A DNA stretch of 64,000 bases from Polaromonas sp. (GTDB lineage Bacteria > Pseudomonadota > Gammaproteobacteria > Burkholderiales > Burkholderiaceae_C): positions 62,001 through 126,000 of the forward strand of contig JAURVI010000045.1 of assembly GCA_030655515.1 (NCBI GenBank), written 5' to 3'. A program made the translations under genes and the position numbers. Of this stretch, positions 34,524 through 43,388 are shown piece by piece. Every line of letters begins with the position of its first letter. The stretch's first letter is position 1. The notes beneath the pieces were generated by a model, which saw nothing but the letters and a program-made list of their open reading frames with translations, made no database searches and had not been told where the DNA came from.

Positions 34524-35291
34524 ATGAACTTACAAGACAAGGTCGCCGTCGTTACCGGTGGCGCATCCGGTTTGGGTCGTGCGGTAGTGGAAACCCTCAT
34601 CGCTGGCGGCGCGCGCGTGGCACTGTTTGACCGCGACGGTGAACGAGGCGCGCAGACCGCCACCGAGCTAGGCAGTTCTGCGATGTTCGAGCAGGTCGAT
34701 GTCACCAGCGAAGCACAGGTACAGGCTGGCATCGACGCAACGTTAGCCAGTTTTGGCGCTATCCACATCTGTATCAACTGCGCCGGCGTGCCAGACGCAG
34801 CCAAGACCGTGGCCGATGGAAAACCCTTCCCCCTGGAACTGTGGCACAAGGTGATTGCTGTCAACCTCACCGGCACGTTCAACGTGCTCCGCCTGGCCGC
34901 CGTAGCGATGGCACGCAACGAACCTGAGGACGATGAGCGGGGCGTCATCGTGAACCTGTCGTCTGGTGCCGCACAAGATGGCCAGATGGGACAGGCGGCC
35001 TACGCCGCCAGCAAGGCCGGTGTGATCGGACTCACGCTGCCGGTGGCACGGGACCTGGCCGATCTGGGGATCCGCTGCGTAGCGGTTGCGCCTGGCTTGT
35101 TCGAAACGCCAATGGTCGCGGGCCTGCCAAAGAAAGTTGCGCAGGCCATCGTTGACCGCATGATTCTGTTCCCGCGCCGCATGGGTCAAGCCAACGAGCT
35201 GGCCCACCTGGTGCGCTCCATCGTCGAGAACCCTTACATCAACGCCACCTGTCTGCACATTGATGCCGGCGCACGCATGAGCACACGCTGA
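34524..35291 (+). CDS. SDR 3-hydroxyacyl-CoA dehydrogenase (type II/HSD17B10-like)
   Basis: A 255-residue NAD-dependent SDR: TGGASGLG (11-18), an acidic Asp after strand 2 (ALFDRDG), NCAGV, and the active site YAASK with Ser about 13 residues before. The insertion around PEDDERGVIVNLSSGAAQDGQ-like sequence (ERGVIVNLSSGAAQDGQMG) and PMVAGLPKKV match type II 3-hydroxyacyl-CoA dehydrogenases, known for 2-methyl-3-hydroxybutyryl-CoA. Codon use is less GC-biased than its neighbours. Lies 11 bases after the thiolase. Confidence 0.9.
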   Translation: MNLQDKVAVVTGGASGLGRAVVETLIAGGARVALFDRDGERGAQTATELGSSAMFEQVDVTSEAQVQAGIDATLASFGAIHICINCAGVPDAAKTVADGKPFPLELWHKVIAVNLTGTFNVLRLAAVAMARNEPEDDERGVIVNLSSGAAQDGQMGQAAYAASKAGVIGLTLPVARDLADLGIRCVAVAPGLFETPMVAGLPKKVAQAIVDRMILFPRRMGQANELAHLVRSIVENPYINATCLHIDAGARMSTR

Positions 35292-35322
35292 ACAAAATCA
35301 ACACCCCACCAAGACCACAATC

Positions 35323-36483
35323 ATGAACTTTCTCCCCACCGAAGAACAACGCCTCGCCGTCGAAGGATTCAACCGCTTTCTGGCGGCCGAGCTTGAGCCT
35401 ATCGTCAAACGCTACCAGCCCGACAAGCTGATCGAAAAGGAGCTGATGCTGAAGATCTTCCAGATGATGCTGCCCTACGGCATGGGCGGCAACGGCATCA
35501 TCGCGGAGGAACATGGCGGCCTGGGCATGCCCTGGCTCACTTACGCGATGATGTACGACCAGCTCGCGCGCGTCTCCGGCGACGTGGCCATCTCGCTGCT
35601 GATCCAGCAACTCGGCGCCTACTCTCTCCAGGTTTGCTCCAACGCGAAGATGCGCGACAAGTACCTGCCCCGCATGGTTCGCGCCGAGATCATCGCATGC
35701 AGCGGCATCAGCGAGCCGGGGGTGGGCTCCAACGTGGCCGAAGTGACCTGCCGCGCCAAGCGCGACGGCGAGCACTACATCGTCACCGGCGAGAAAACCT
35801 GGATATCCAACGGCCACTACTCCGATTTCTGCATGGTGATCGTGCGCACCTCCGACGATGGGGCCAAGGGCTTGTCGATGGTTCTGGTGGATCGCGCCGA
35901 GCATGGCTACGAGAGCCGGAACATCGACAAGCTGGGCCTCAACAGCACCTCGACCGCCCAGCTCTTCTTCGACGGCGTGCGGGTGCCGGCGGACAACATG
36001 ATGATAGCCCCCGGCGCCGGCCTGAAAAACACGCTGGTGCTGTTCGAGAAGGCGCGTCCCATGGTCGGACTGACCTCGGTGGGCATTGCGCAGGCCGCGC
36101 TCAACAAGGCGGTGGCCTACTCGAAAGAGCGGCGCCAGCACGGCAAGCCGATCGGCGGCCATCAACTGATCCAGGGCATGCTGGCCGAGGCCGCCACCGA
36201 ACTCGACGCCGCGCGCCTGCTGGTCTACCGCGCCTTCAACCTGATCGACCACGGCGTGCGCTGCGAAGTCGAAAGCGCCATGGCCAAGTGGTACGCCACC
36301 GAGATGGCGGTCAACGTCACCTCCAAGGCCTTGCAGATTCACGGCGGCAATGGCATCACCAAGGACTTTGGGGTGGAGCTGCTGTTCCGCAATGCCCGCA
36401 TGATGCCCATCCCGGACGGCACCACCGAGATTCAGAAGCTCATCATCGGCCGCGCCCTGACCGGCATCAACGCCTTCTCCTGA
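35323..36483 (+). CDS. acyl-CoA dehydrogenase
   Basis: A 386-residue family member: EEHGGLGMPWLTYAMMYDQL, SGISEPGVGSNVAEV, YIVTGEKTWISNGHYSDF, LQIHGGNGITKDFG and IPDGTTEIQKLIIGRAL. Asp replaces the C-terminal catalytic Glu as in the 18.7-kb paralogue. It supplies the first oxidation of the pathway in this operon. Followed after 3 bases by livG. Confidence 0.92.
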   Translation: MNFLPTEEQRLAVEGFNRFLAAELEPIVKRYQPDKLIEKELMLKIFQMMLPYGMGGNGIIAEEHGGLGMPWLTYAMMYDQLARVSGDVAISLLIQQLGAYSLQVCSNAKMRDKYLPRMVRAEIIACSGISEPGVGSNVAEVTCRAKRDGEHYIVTGEKTWISNGHYSDFCMVIVRTSDDGAKGLSMVLVDRAEHGYESRNIDKLGLNSTSTAQLFFDGVRVPADNMMIAPGAGLKNTLVLFEKARPMVGLTSVGIAQAALNKAVAYSKERRQHGKPIGGHQLIQGMLAEAATELDAARLLVYRAFNLIDHGVRCEVESAMAKWYATEMAVNVTSKALQIHGGNGITKDFGVELLFRNARMMPIPDGTTEIQKLIIGRALTGINAFS

Positions 36484-36486
36484 CCC

Positions 36487-37287
36487 ATGACCCTTCCATC
36501 CCCCATCGCCGCGGCCAGCGCGGCACCGGTGCTGCAGGCTGATGGCATCACGCTGCGCTTCGGCGGCGTCACGGCGCTGGCCGAGGTCAGCATCGACGTG
36601 CGCGACAACGAACTGCTGGCGATCATCGGCCCGAACGGCGCGGGCAAAAGCTCGCTGCTCAACGTGCTCAGCGGTTTTTACCGTCCGCAGCAGGGCCAGG
36701 TGCGCCACCGTGGCGGTGACATCGTTGGGCGCGCCGTGCATGAGATCGCGCGGGACGGCGTGGTGCGCACCTTCCAGGGCACACACTTGCTGTCCAACAT
36801 GAGCGTGCTCGACAACATCCTGATTGGCCGCTACAGCCTGATGCGTTCCAACCTGATCCAGGCCTTCTTCTATTTTCCATGGAGCTACCGCGAGGAAGCG
36901 GCGCACCGGGCGGTGGCCGAGGAGATTGTCGAGTTTCTGGAGATCGAAAACATCCGTCACCAGCCGGTCGGCATGCTGGGCTACGGCCTGCGCAAACGCG
37001 TGGACCTGGGGCGAGCGCTGGCCATGGAGCCCAAGGTCTTGCTGATGGACGAACCCATGGCCGGCATGAATGCCGAGGAAAAAGAAGACCTGGCCCGCTT
37101 CGTTCTTGATGTGCGCGAAGCCAAGCGCATTCCCGTCGTGCTGGTCGAACATGACATGGGCGTGGTGATGGACCTGGCTGATCGCGTCGTGGTGCTCGAC
37201 TTCGGCCGCAAGATCGCCGACGGCCCGCCCGCGGCGGTGCAGGCCGATCCGAAAGTGATTGCCGCCTACCTGGGAGCCTCCAAGTGA
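36487..37287 (+). CDS. livG: ABC transporter ATPase (LivG-like), second system
   Basis: A 266-residue ATPase: Walker A GPNGAGKSS, the LivG insertion (RTFQGTHLLSNMSVLDNI), Walker B VLLMDEPMAGM and H-loop VLVEHDM. The signature is degenerate (LGYGLRKRVDLGRAL instead of LSYGxQRxLEIARAL), a pattern often seen where LivG is linked with an acyl-CoA ligase gene. 4-base overlap with the ligase. Confidence 0.93.
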   Translation: MTLPSPIAAASAAPVLQADGITLRFGGVTALAEVSIDVRDNELLAIIGPNGAGKSSLLNVLSGFYRPQQGQVRHRGGDIVGRAVHEIARDGVVRTFQGTHLLSNMSVLDNILIGRYSLMRSNLIQAFFYFPWSYREEAAHRAVAEEIVEFLEIENIRHQPVGMLGYGLRKRVDLGRALAMEPKVLLMDEPMAGMNAEEKEDLARFVLDVREAKRIPVVLVEHDMGVVMDLADRVVVLDFGRKIADGPPAAVQADPKVIAAYLGASK

Positions 37288-39269
37288 GCGCACTACAAAA
37301 ATCACCCGCCGCCATCGCGCCGCACGCGACCGACGCGCCGGACAACGCGCCCACTCTGCCGCAGACACTGCTGGCCCACGCCCGCACGCACCCGAACGCC
37401 CTGGCCCAGCGCGCCAAGCGCCGCGGCGTCTGGCGCTGCTACACCTGGTCGGACGTGTTTGACCAGGTGCGTCTGATCGCCCTGGGCGCGAGCGCGCTCG
37501 GGCTGGCCCGCGGCGACACCGCCGTGGTGATCGGCGAGAACGAGCCCGAGCATTTCTGGGCTCTGTATGCCGTGCAATCGCTGGGGGCCAAGGCGGTATC
37601 GGTCTACCCCGACGCGACGGCCGACGAGTTGCACTACCTGTGCGAAGACTCCAAAGCGCGCTTCATCTTCGCGCAGGACCAAGAGCAGGTCGACAAGGCG
37701 CTGGCCATCCTCGACCGCCTGCCGGGCCTGGGCGGCGTGGCGTACTGGGACGACTCGGGCATGTGGTCGTACCAGCATCCCAGGCTGCATTCGTTCGACA
37801 GCCTGACCGCGGCTGGCCGCGATCTGGACGCGCGTGAGCCGCAACGCTATGCCGATGAAGTCGCCACCGGCCATGCGGATGACCTGGCGTTGCTGAGCTA
37901 CACCTCGGGCACCACCAGCAAGCCCAAAGGGGTGATGATCAGCCACCGCTGGTTGCGCGACAACGCGCTGCGCATGACCAGTGCGCTGCCGCTGCGCCCG
38001 GGCATGGAATACCTGTCCTACACGCCGCTGGCCTGGATCACCGAGCAACTGCTGGGCGTGACCCTGGGCCTGACCGTCCCGCTGGTGGTGAACTTCCCCG
38101 AAGGGCCGGACCAGGTCTTGCCCAATCTGCGCGAGCTGGCGCCGCACATGGCGCTGTTCGGGCCGCGCCAGTGGGAAAACATCGCCTCCACCATCGAGGC
38201 CCGCATGTTGGATGCCAGTTGGCTGGCGCGGCGCGTCTACCGCTGGGGTGTGCGCATCGGCCACGACGTTCATGTAGCCCGGCTCGAAGGCCGACCAGCC
38301 CCGCTGTTGTCCAAACTGCTGCTGCCGCTGGCCGAGGCCCTGGCCTTGCACCCGGTGCGCGACCAGTTCGGCTTCATCCGGGCCGAGATCGCGGTCTCGG
38401 GCGGCACCGCCATGGCGCCCGACGTGTTCCGTCTGTTTCACGCGCTGGGCGTGCCCTTGCGCAACATCTACGGCTGCTCCGAGTTCGGCATCATCGCCGG
38501 CCACCGCGGCCAACGCTACGACCTGGAGACCGTCGGCCCGCTGTTGACCGTGGCGCCCGGCTTTGGCGCGCCGCTGGAATGGCGCATCGAGCCCGACGGC
38601 GAGTTGTTGCTGCGCGGCGGCACCGGCTTCCTGGGCTACTGGGGCCAGCCCGCCAAGACCGCCGAGCGGCTGCGCGACGGCTGGTACGCCAGCGGCGACG
38701 CCGTGCGGCCGACCGAGCGCGGGGAAATCGTCTTCCTCGACCGCGTCGAGCACCAGGTGCGGCTGGCCAACGGCCATGCCTATCCGCCGCAGTTCCTGGA
38801 AACCCGGCTGCGCTTTTCTCCTTTCATCAAGGACGTGATGGTGCTGGGCGACGCAACCCGGCCCTGGGTCGGCGCCCTCATCAACATCGACATGGCAGTT
38901 ACCAGCGGCTGGGCCGAGGAACGCCGGATTTCGTTTTCGACCTTCACCGACCTGTCGCAGCGGCCCGAGGTGCGTGCCCTGGTGCGCGAGGAGATCCGCC
39001 GCATCAATGCCTTGTTGCCCGAAGGTTCGCGCATCGCGCGCTTCGCCAACTTCCCCAAGGAACTCGATCCCGATGAAGGCGAGCTGACGCGCACCCGCAA
39101 ACTGCGCCGGGAATTCCTGGAAACCCGCTATCGCATGCTGATCGACGGGCTGTATGCCGGGGCCACGGACATTCCTTGCGAGATTGCCATCACTTATCAA
39201 GACGGCCGGCGCAGCATGCTGCACGCCACGGTCATCGCCAACGATGTCGAGGAGGCGCGCCGCGCATGA
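37284..39269 (+). CDS. AMP-forming acyl-CoA ligase (long-chain type)
   Basis: A 661-residue adenylate-forming enzyme that activates a carboxylic acid as acyl-AMP then acyl-CoA. A3 loop LLSYTSGTTSKPKG (about 210-223), A5 YGCSEFG (about 397), A7 WYASGDAV and the hinge/C-terminal domain region VFLDRVEHQVRLANGHAY are present. The GTG start overlaps livG and its end overlaps livH (ATGA), so the ligase is translated within the transporter operon. That arrangement suggests activation coupled to import (inference). Chain length is not determinable. Confidence 0.92.
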   Translation: MSALQKSPAAIAPHATDAPDNAPTLPQTLLAHARTHPNALAQRAKRRGVWRCYTWSDVFDQVRLIALGASALGLARGDTAVVIGENEPEHFWALYAVQSLGAKAVSVYPDATADELHYLCEDSKARFIFAQDQEQVDKALAILDRLPGLGGVAYWDDSGMWSYQHPRLHSFDSLTAAGRDLDAREPQRYADEVATGHADDLALLSYTSGTTSKPKGVMISHRWLRDNALRMTSALPLRPGMEYLSYTPLAWITEQLLGVTLGLTVPLVVNFPEGPDQVLPNLRELAPHMALFGPRQWENIASTIEARMLDASWLARRVYRWGVRIGHDVHVARLEGRPAPLLSKLLLPLAEALALHPVRDQFGFIRAEIAVSGGTAMAPDVFRLFHALGVPLRNIYGCSEFGIIAGHRGQRYDLETVGPLLTVAPGFGAPLEWRIEPDGELLLRGGTGFLGYWGQPAKTAERLRDGWYASGDAVRPTERGEIVFLDRVEHQVRLANGHAYPPQFLETRLRFSPFIKDVMVLGDATRPWVGALINIDMAVTSGWAEERRISFSTFTDLSQRPEVRALVREEIRRINALLPEGSRIARFANFPKELDPDEGELTRTRKLRREFLETRYRMLIDGLYAGATDIPCEIAITYQDGRRSMLHATVIANDVEEARRA

Positions 39270-40153
39270 TTATCGAATTCCTCAACTACACGCTCAACGG
39301 CGCCCTGCTCGGCCTGCTCTACGCCCTGGTGGCGATGGGCTTCGTGGTCATCTACCGGGCCAGCAAGGTCTTCAACATGGCCACTGGCGAGATGATCGTC
39401 GTCGGCGCCTTTCTGCTGTGGTGGGCGATCCAGGCGCGCGGTCTGCACCCGGCCGTTGGCATCGCGGTGGCGCTTGGCCTCTCGGTGCTGGTCGGCCTGG
39501 CGATCGAACGCCTGTTGTTCAGACGCCTGATCGGTGAATCGGTGTTCTCCATGATCATGATGACCATCGGCCTGCTGATCCTGCTGCGCGGCCTGGTGCT
39601 GGTCATCTGGGGGCCGCAGGAGCGGCAGTTTCCGGCCATCATTTCGCTCACGCCGTTCATTTTTGGCGAGATGATCGTCCCGCGCTCCCTCGCCCTGGGC
39701 GGGGTCATCGCGGTGGCTGCCGCCGCGGCCCTGCATTGGTTCTTCAATCACAGCCGGGCCGGCCTGGCCATGTCGGCGGTGGCCGAGGACCACCAGATCG
39801 CGCTGGCCATGGGCATCAGCGTGCGCCGCTCCATCGCCTTTGCCTGGGCCCTCGGCGGCGTGCTGTCGGTGATCACCTCGATGGTCTACCTGAGCGGCAA
39901 GTCCTTGACCTTCCTGTCCTCCGAGATCGGCTTCGCGGCCTTGCCGGTGGCGCTGCTGGCCGGGCTCGAATCCATCGGCGGCCTGCTGCTGGCCGGCATT
40001 GTCATCGGCATCGTGCAAGGTCTCACGGCCGCCTACATCGACCCGATGATCGGCGGCAATGCGGCTTCTGTCGTGCCCTATATTTTCATGCTCGTGGTGC
40101 TGATCGTGCGCCCGACTGGCCTGTTCGGCTGGAAACGAATCGAAAGAGTTTGA
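39266..40153 (+). CDS. livH: ABC transporter permease (LivH-like), second system
   Basis: A 295-residue permease with about eight hydrophobic segments: LNGALLGLLYALVAMGFVVI and YRASKVFNMATGEMI near the N-terminus, coupling-loop segment SAVAEDHQIALAMGISVRR, and C-terminal VRPTGLFGWKRIERV. The ATG at 39266 is chosen for its 4-base overlap with the ligase and hydrophobic start. Confidence 0.94.
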   Translation: MIIEFLNYTLNGALLGLLYALVAMGFVVIYRASKVFNMATGEMIVVGAFLLWWAIQARGLHPAVGIAVALGLSVLVGLAIERLLFRRLIGESVFSMIMMTIGLLILLRGLVLVIWGPQERQFPAIISLTPFIFGEMIVPRSLALGGVIAVAAAAALHWFFNHSRAGLAMSAVAEDHQIALAMGISVRRSIAFAWALGGVLSVITSMVYLSGKSLTFLSSEIGFAALPVALLAGLESIGGLLLAGIVIGIVQGLTAAYIDPMIGGNAASVVPYIFMLVVLIVRPTGLFGWKRIERV

Positions 40154-40156
40154 GCC

Positions 40157-41209
40157 ATGGATCCTTCCGGCATCTTCGCCACCGACTATTCGCGCGACCG
40201 CGCCCTGATCCGAACCCGCGCCCAGTGGGCCGCCTTCGCCTTGTTCGCGCTTGCGCTGCTGCTCTACCCCTGGCTGGCCTCGGCGCGGCTGGTGGCGGTG
40301 GCCAACCTCATGCTCGTGACCTCCATCGTCGTCGTCGGGCTGCAGATCACCACCGGCTGCGCCGGGCAGATCAACCTCGGCCAGGCCGCGTTCATGGGCA
40401 TTGGCGCCTACGGCGCCAGCGTGCTCGATACCCGCATCGGCCTGCCGTTCTGGGTCGCCGTGCCGCTGGGCGGGCTGGTCGCGGCCGCGGCCGGCTGGCT
40501 CTTTGGTTTGACGGCCGCGCGCATCAAGGGCTTTTATCTGGCGTTGACCACGATTGCCGCGCAGTTCATCTTCCATTTCGCGGTGCTGAACCTGCCGGCC
40601 TCCTGGCTGGGCGGCGTCAATGGCATCAGCCTGGACACGGCCCGCGTCGGCGGCTTCGCCTTCGGCTCGGATCGGTCCTTGTACTACCTGTTCCTCGGCT
40701 GCACCGCGCTGATGATCTTCGGCGCGTTCGGCGTGATGCGCAGCCGCCATGGCCGCGCCTTCGTGGCGGTGCGCGACGACGACGTGGCCGCCGGCATGAT
40801 GGGCGTGGACGTGGTCGGCACCAAGATGCGCGCCTTCGTGCTCGGCGCCTTTTATGCGGGTATCGGCGGCGCGCTCTGGGCTTACCAGGTGCGCTTCGTC
40901 TCGGTCGACCAGTTCACGCTGTTCAACTCCATCTGGTTCATCGCCATGATGATCGTCGGCGGGCTGGGCTCGATCGTGGGCGCGGTGGTCGGCACGGTGC
41001 TGATCCGCGCCATCCAGGAAACCATCACCAGCGTCGGCCCCGACCTGGTGCAGATGATGCCCGGCCTGGGCAGCGACATCATTTTCGCCAGCATGAATGT
41101 GTTTCTCGGCCTGGTCATCGTGCTGTTCCTGCTGCTCGAGCCCAAGGGCTTGATGCACCGCTGGAGTATCCTGAAAATGAACTACCGGCTCTGGCCGTTC
41201 CCGCACTGA
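40157..41209 (+). CDS. livM: ABC transporter permease (LivM-like), second system
   Basis: A 350-residue permease: QITTGCAGQINLGQAAFMGI, ARIKGFYLALTTIAAQFI, and coupling segment VAVRDDDVAAGMMGVDV. A 30-residue hydrophilic N-terminal stretch precedes the first membrane segment. Three bases after livH. Confidence 0.94.
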   Translation: MDPSGIFATDYSRDRALIRTRAQWAAFALFALALLLYPWLASARLVAVANLMLVTSIVVVGLQITTGCAGQINLGQAAFMGIGAYGASVLDTRIGLPFWVAVPLGGLVAAAAGWLFGLTAARIKGFYLALTTIAAQFIFHFAVLNLPASWLGGVNGISLDTARVGGFAFGSDRSLYYLFLGCTALMIFGAFGVMRSRHGRAFVAVRDDDVAAGMMGVDVVGTKMRAFVLGAFYAGIGGALWAYQVRFVSVDQFTLFNSIWFIAMMIVGGLGSIVGAVVGTVLIRAIQETITSVGPDLVQMMPGLGSDIIFASMNVFLGLVIVLFLLLEPKGLMHRWSILKMNYRLWPFPH

Positions 41210-41265
41210 GCGTTCGCGCCGGTGCATATCCCGGTCGCTAAGACCTTTACCCCATGGAGATAAGC

Positions 41266-42492
41266 ATGCAACGACAGACATTTCTCAAGTTTTCGATGAC
41301 CCTGGCAGCCGGCGTTTTACTCAGCACCGGCGTCCGTGCGCAAACCGTGATCAACGTCGCGGCGTTCGCGGACTTTGCCGGCCCCTACGCCAACGTGATG
41401 AACGACATGCAAGGCGGCCGGCTGGCGGTGCTGGATTGGTGGAACAAGGAAGTCGGCACCAAGTTGAACGTGCGGATCAACGTCAAGACCTATGACACCC
41501 GTTACGACGTGGCGCAGACCGCCAGCCTGTGGCCGGGCATCAAGGCCGAACTCAAACCGGCGCTGGTGCTGGGTCTGGGCGGCCCCGATGCCGCTGCGTT
41601 GCAGCAGCGCCTGCCGGAAGACAAGGTCGCGATGCTGATGGGCACCGCCGCCTACGGCTTCGGCTGGAAGCCCAACCAGTGGGCCTACAACATCCGGCCG
41701 ACCTACCCTCACGAAGCCGCCGGCTTCCTGGAGTGGTTCCGTGCCGCCAAGCTTGAAGGCAAGCGCGCGGTCAAGGTCGCCATCATCACGTCCGAAGCCA
41801 CGCCCGCGTATGTCGACATGGCCAAGGGCTTGCAGAGTTACACCAAGGCCCATCCGGACAAGGCCACCCTGGTCGAAGCGGTGTACACCGAGGTGCAGCC
41901 GACCGACCTGACGCTGCAGGTGCGCCGCCTGGCCAATGCCGGCACCGACGTCATCGTGATCCAGACCAACACCGCCCAGGCGGTCGCTACCAAACGTGCC
42001 TTGCAGGCCCTGGGCAAGAACATTCCGATCATGCTGTCGCTGCACAACGGCATGGCGGCTTCCTCGCGCGCCATCGGCGACCCGAACGGCTTCGCCGGCG
42101 ACTACGAAGTCGGCGCCATCGCCGATGCGTCCGAGGACGACACCCCAGCCCGCAAGTTCTACCGTTTGATGCAGGAAAAGCACGGCCTCAAATCGGGCTG
42201 GAACGCCATGACCATGATCGGCCTGGGGCAAACCATGGTGGCCGTGCGCATGATCGAAGCGACCGTCAAAGCCAAGGGCGCCGACAAGGTGACCGGTGAA
42301 AACGTGCGCGCCATCCTGCTCGCCACCACCCTGTCCTCGGGTGACCTGCAGGGCATCCTGCCGGGCATCGACTTCGGTGACGAGACGCCATTCCCCACCG
42401 GCACCGCCAAGGTCAACATCGCGACCATGAAGGACGGCAAGGTCTACCGTGCCGCGGGCGATGTGCCCGTGCCCGTGGTGCCCAAGTGGTAA
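41266..42492 (+). CDS. ABC transporter substrate-binding protein, second system
   Basis: A 408-residue type I binding protein with a signal peptide (MQRQTFLKFSM, cleavage near VRAQ). VINVAAFADFAGPYANVMNDMQGG is a variant first strand, with NDM in place of the usual SGP ligand loop, suggesting an unusual ligand. GGAGATAAGC precedes the ATG at 41266; the ATG at 41254 would overlap that site. The 3' end overlaps livF by 7 bases. Confidence 0.9.
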   Translation: MQRQTFLKFSMTLAAGVLLSTGVRAQTVINVAAFADFAGPYANVMNDMQGGRLAVLDWWNKEVGTKLNVRINVKTYDTRYDVAQTASLWPGIKAELKPALVLGLGGPDAAALQQRLPEDKVAMLMGTAAYGFGWKPNQWAYNIRPTYPHEAAGFLEWFRAAKLEGKRAVKVAIITSEATPAYVDMAKGLQSYTKAHPDKATLVEAVYTEVQPTDLTLQVRRLANAGTDVIVIQTNTAQAVATKRALQALGKNIPIMLSLHNGMAASSRAIGDPNGFAGDYEVGAIADASEDDTPARKFYRLMQEKHGLKSGWNAMTMIGLGQTMVAVRMIEATVKAKGADKVTGENVRAILLATTLSSGDLQGILPGIDFGDETPFPTGTAKVNIATMKDGKVYRAAGDVPVPVVPKW

Positions 42493-43340
42493 CTGCGGAG
42501 CCTGCACCCGACGCGCCCGCCGCTGCGGGCGGGCCGGTGGCGGCACCGCTGCTGACGCTGTCCAACGTCGAGGTGTTGTATTCGGAGGTCATCGTCGCGC
42601 TCAAGGGCGTTTCGATGACGGTTCCCCAGGGCGGCTGCGTTGCGTTGCTGGGCGCCAACGGCGCGGGCAAGAGCACCACCCTCAAGGCGATCTCCGGGGT
42701 CATCGACTCCGAAGACGGCCGGGTCTCCGCCGGCACGATTAATTTCGCTGCGCGCCCGATTCATGGCAACGACTCGGCCGATGTGGTGCGCAGCGGCCTG
42801 GTGCATGTGATGGAAGGACGCCGGGTTCTGCAGCACATGACCGTCGAGCAGAACCTGATCATCGGCGGCCATCTGTTCCCGTCGGGCCGGACGATGCGCG
42901 CCGCGATGGAGCGCGTCTACGCCGCCATCCCGAGGCTGGCCGAGTTACGCAAGCGCACCGCCGGCTACCTGTCCGGCGGCGAGCAGCAAATGCTGGTGAT
43001 CGGCCGCGCCATCATGGCCGAACCCAAGCTGATGCTGATCGACGAGCCCTCCCTCGGCCTGGCGCCGCGCATGATCGACGAGGTGTTCGCCGTGTTGCGC
43101 CAACTGCGCGAGCAGGGGCTGTCGCTGCTGATCGTCGAGCAGAACACCCGTGTCGCGCTGGAAATCGCCGACTACGGCTACGTCATGGAAAGCGGGCGCA
43201 TCGTGCTCGAAGGGCGGGCCCAGGAATTGCGCGACAACGAGGATATTCGGGAGTTTTATCTCGGGCTGGATCGGGAAGGCGGGCGCAAGAGCTTTCGCGA
43301 GATCAAGCACTACAAACGCCGCAAGCGCTGGCTCGGCTGA
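42486..43340 (+). CDS. livF: ABC transporter ATPase (LivF-like), second system
   Basis: A 284-residue ATPase, longer than typical LivF (about 235-240). Walker A GANGAGKST is canonical, signature YLSGGEQQMLVIGRAI, Walker B LMLIDEPSLGLAP. The extra length is a 20-residue Ala/Pro-rich N-terminus and a basic C-terminal tail (GREGGRKSF-like, ending HYKRRKRWLG). GTG start inside the end of the binding-protein gene. Confidence 0.92.
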   Translation: MVTAEPAPDAPAAAGGPVAAPLLTLSNVEVLYSEVIVALKGVSMTVPQGGCVALLGANGAGKSTTLKAISGVIDSEDGRVSAGTINFAARPIHGNDSADVVRSGLVHVMEGRRVLQHMTVEQNLIIGGHLFPSGRTMRAAMERVYAAIPRLAELRKRTAGYLSGGEQQMLVIGRAIMAEPKLMLIDEPSLGLAPRMIDEVFAVLRQLREQGLSLLIVEQNTRVALEIADYGYVMESGRIVLEGRAQELRDNEDIREFYLGLDREGGRKSFREIKHYKRRKRWLG

Positions 43341-43388
43341 CCGCCGGGTGCGGCGATCCGATTGAATGAATTTAAGGAGTAACGAGCT

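Noticed and set aside
35239-37368. 709-codon minus-strand open frame opposite a dehydrogenase and livG
   Set aside because: Same reason: antisense to well-supported genes and no recognisable protein features.
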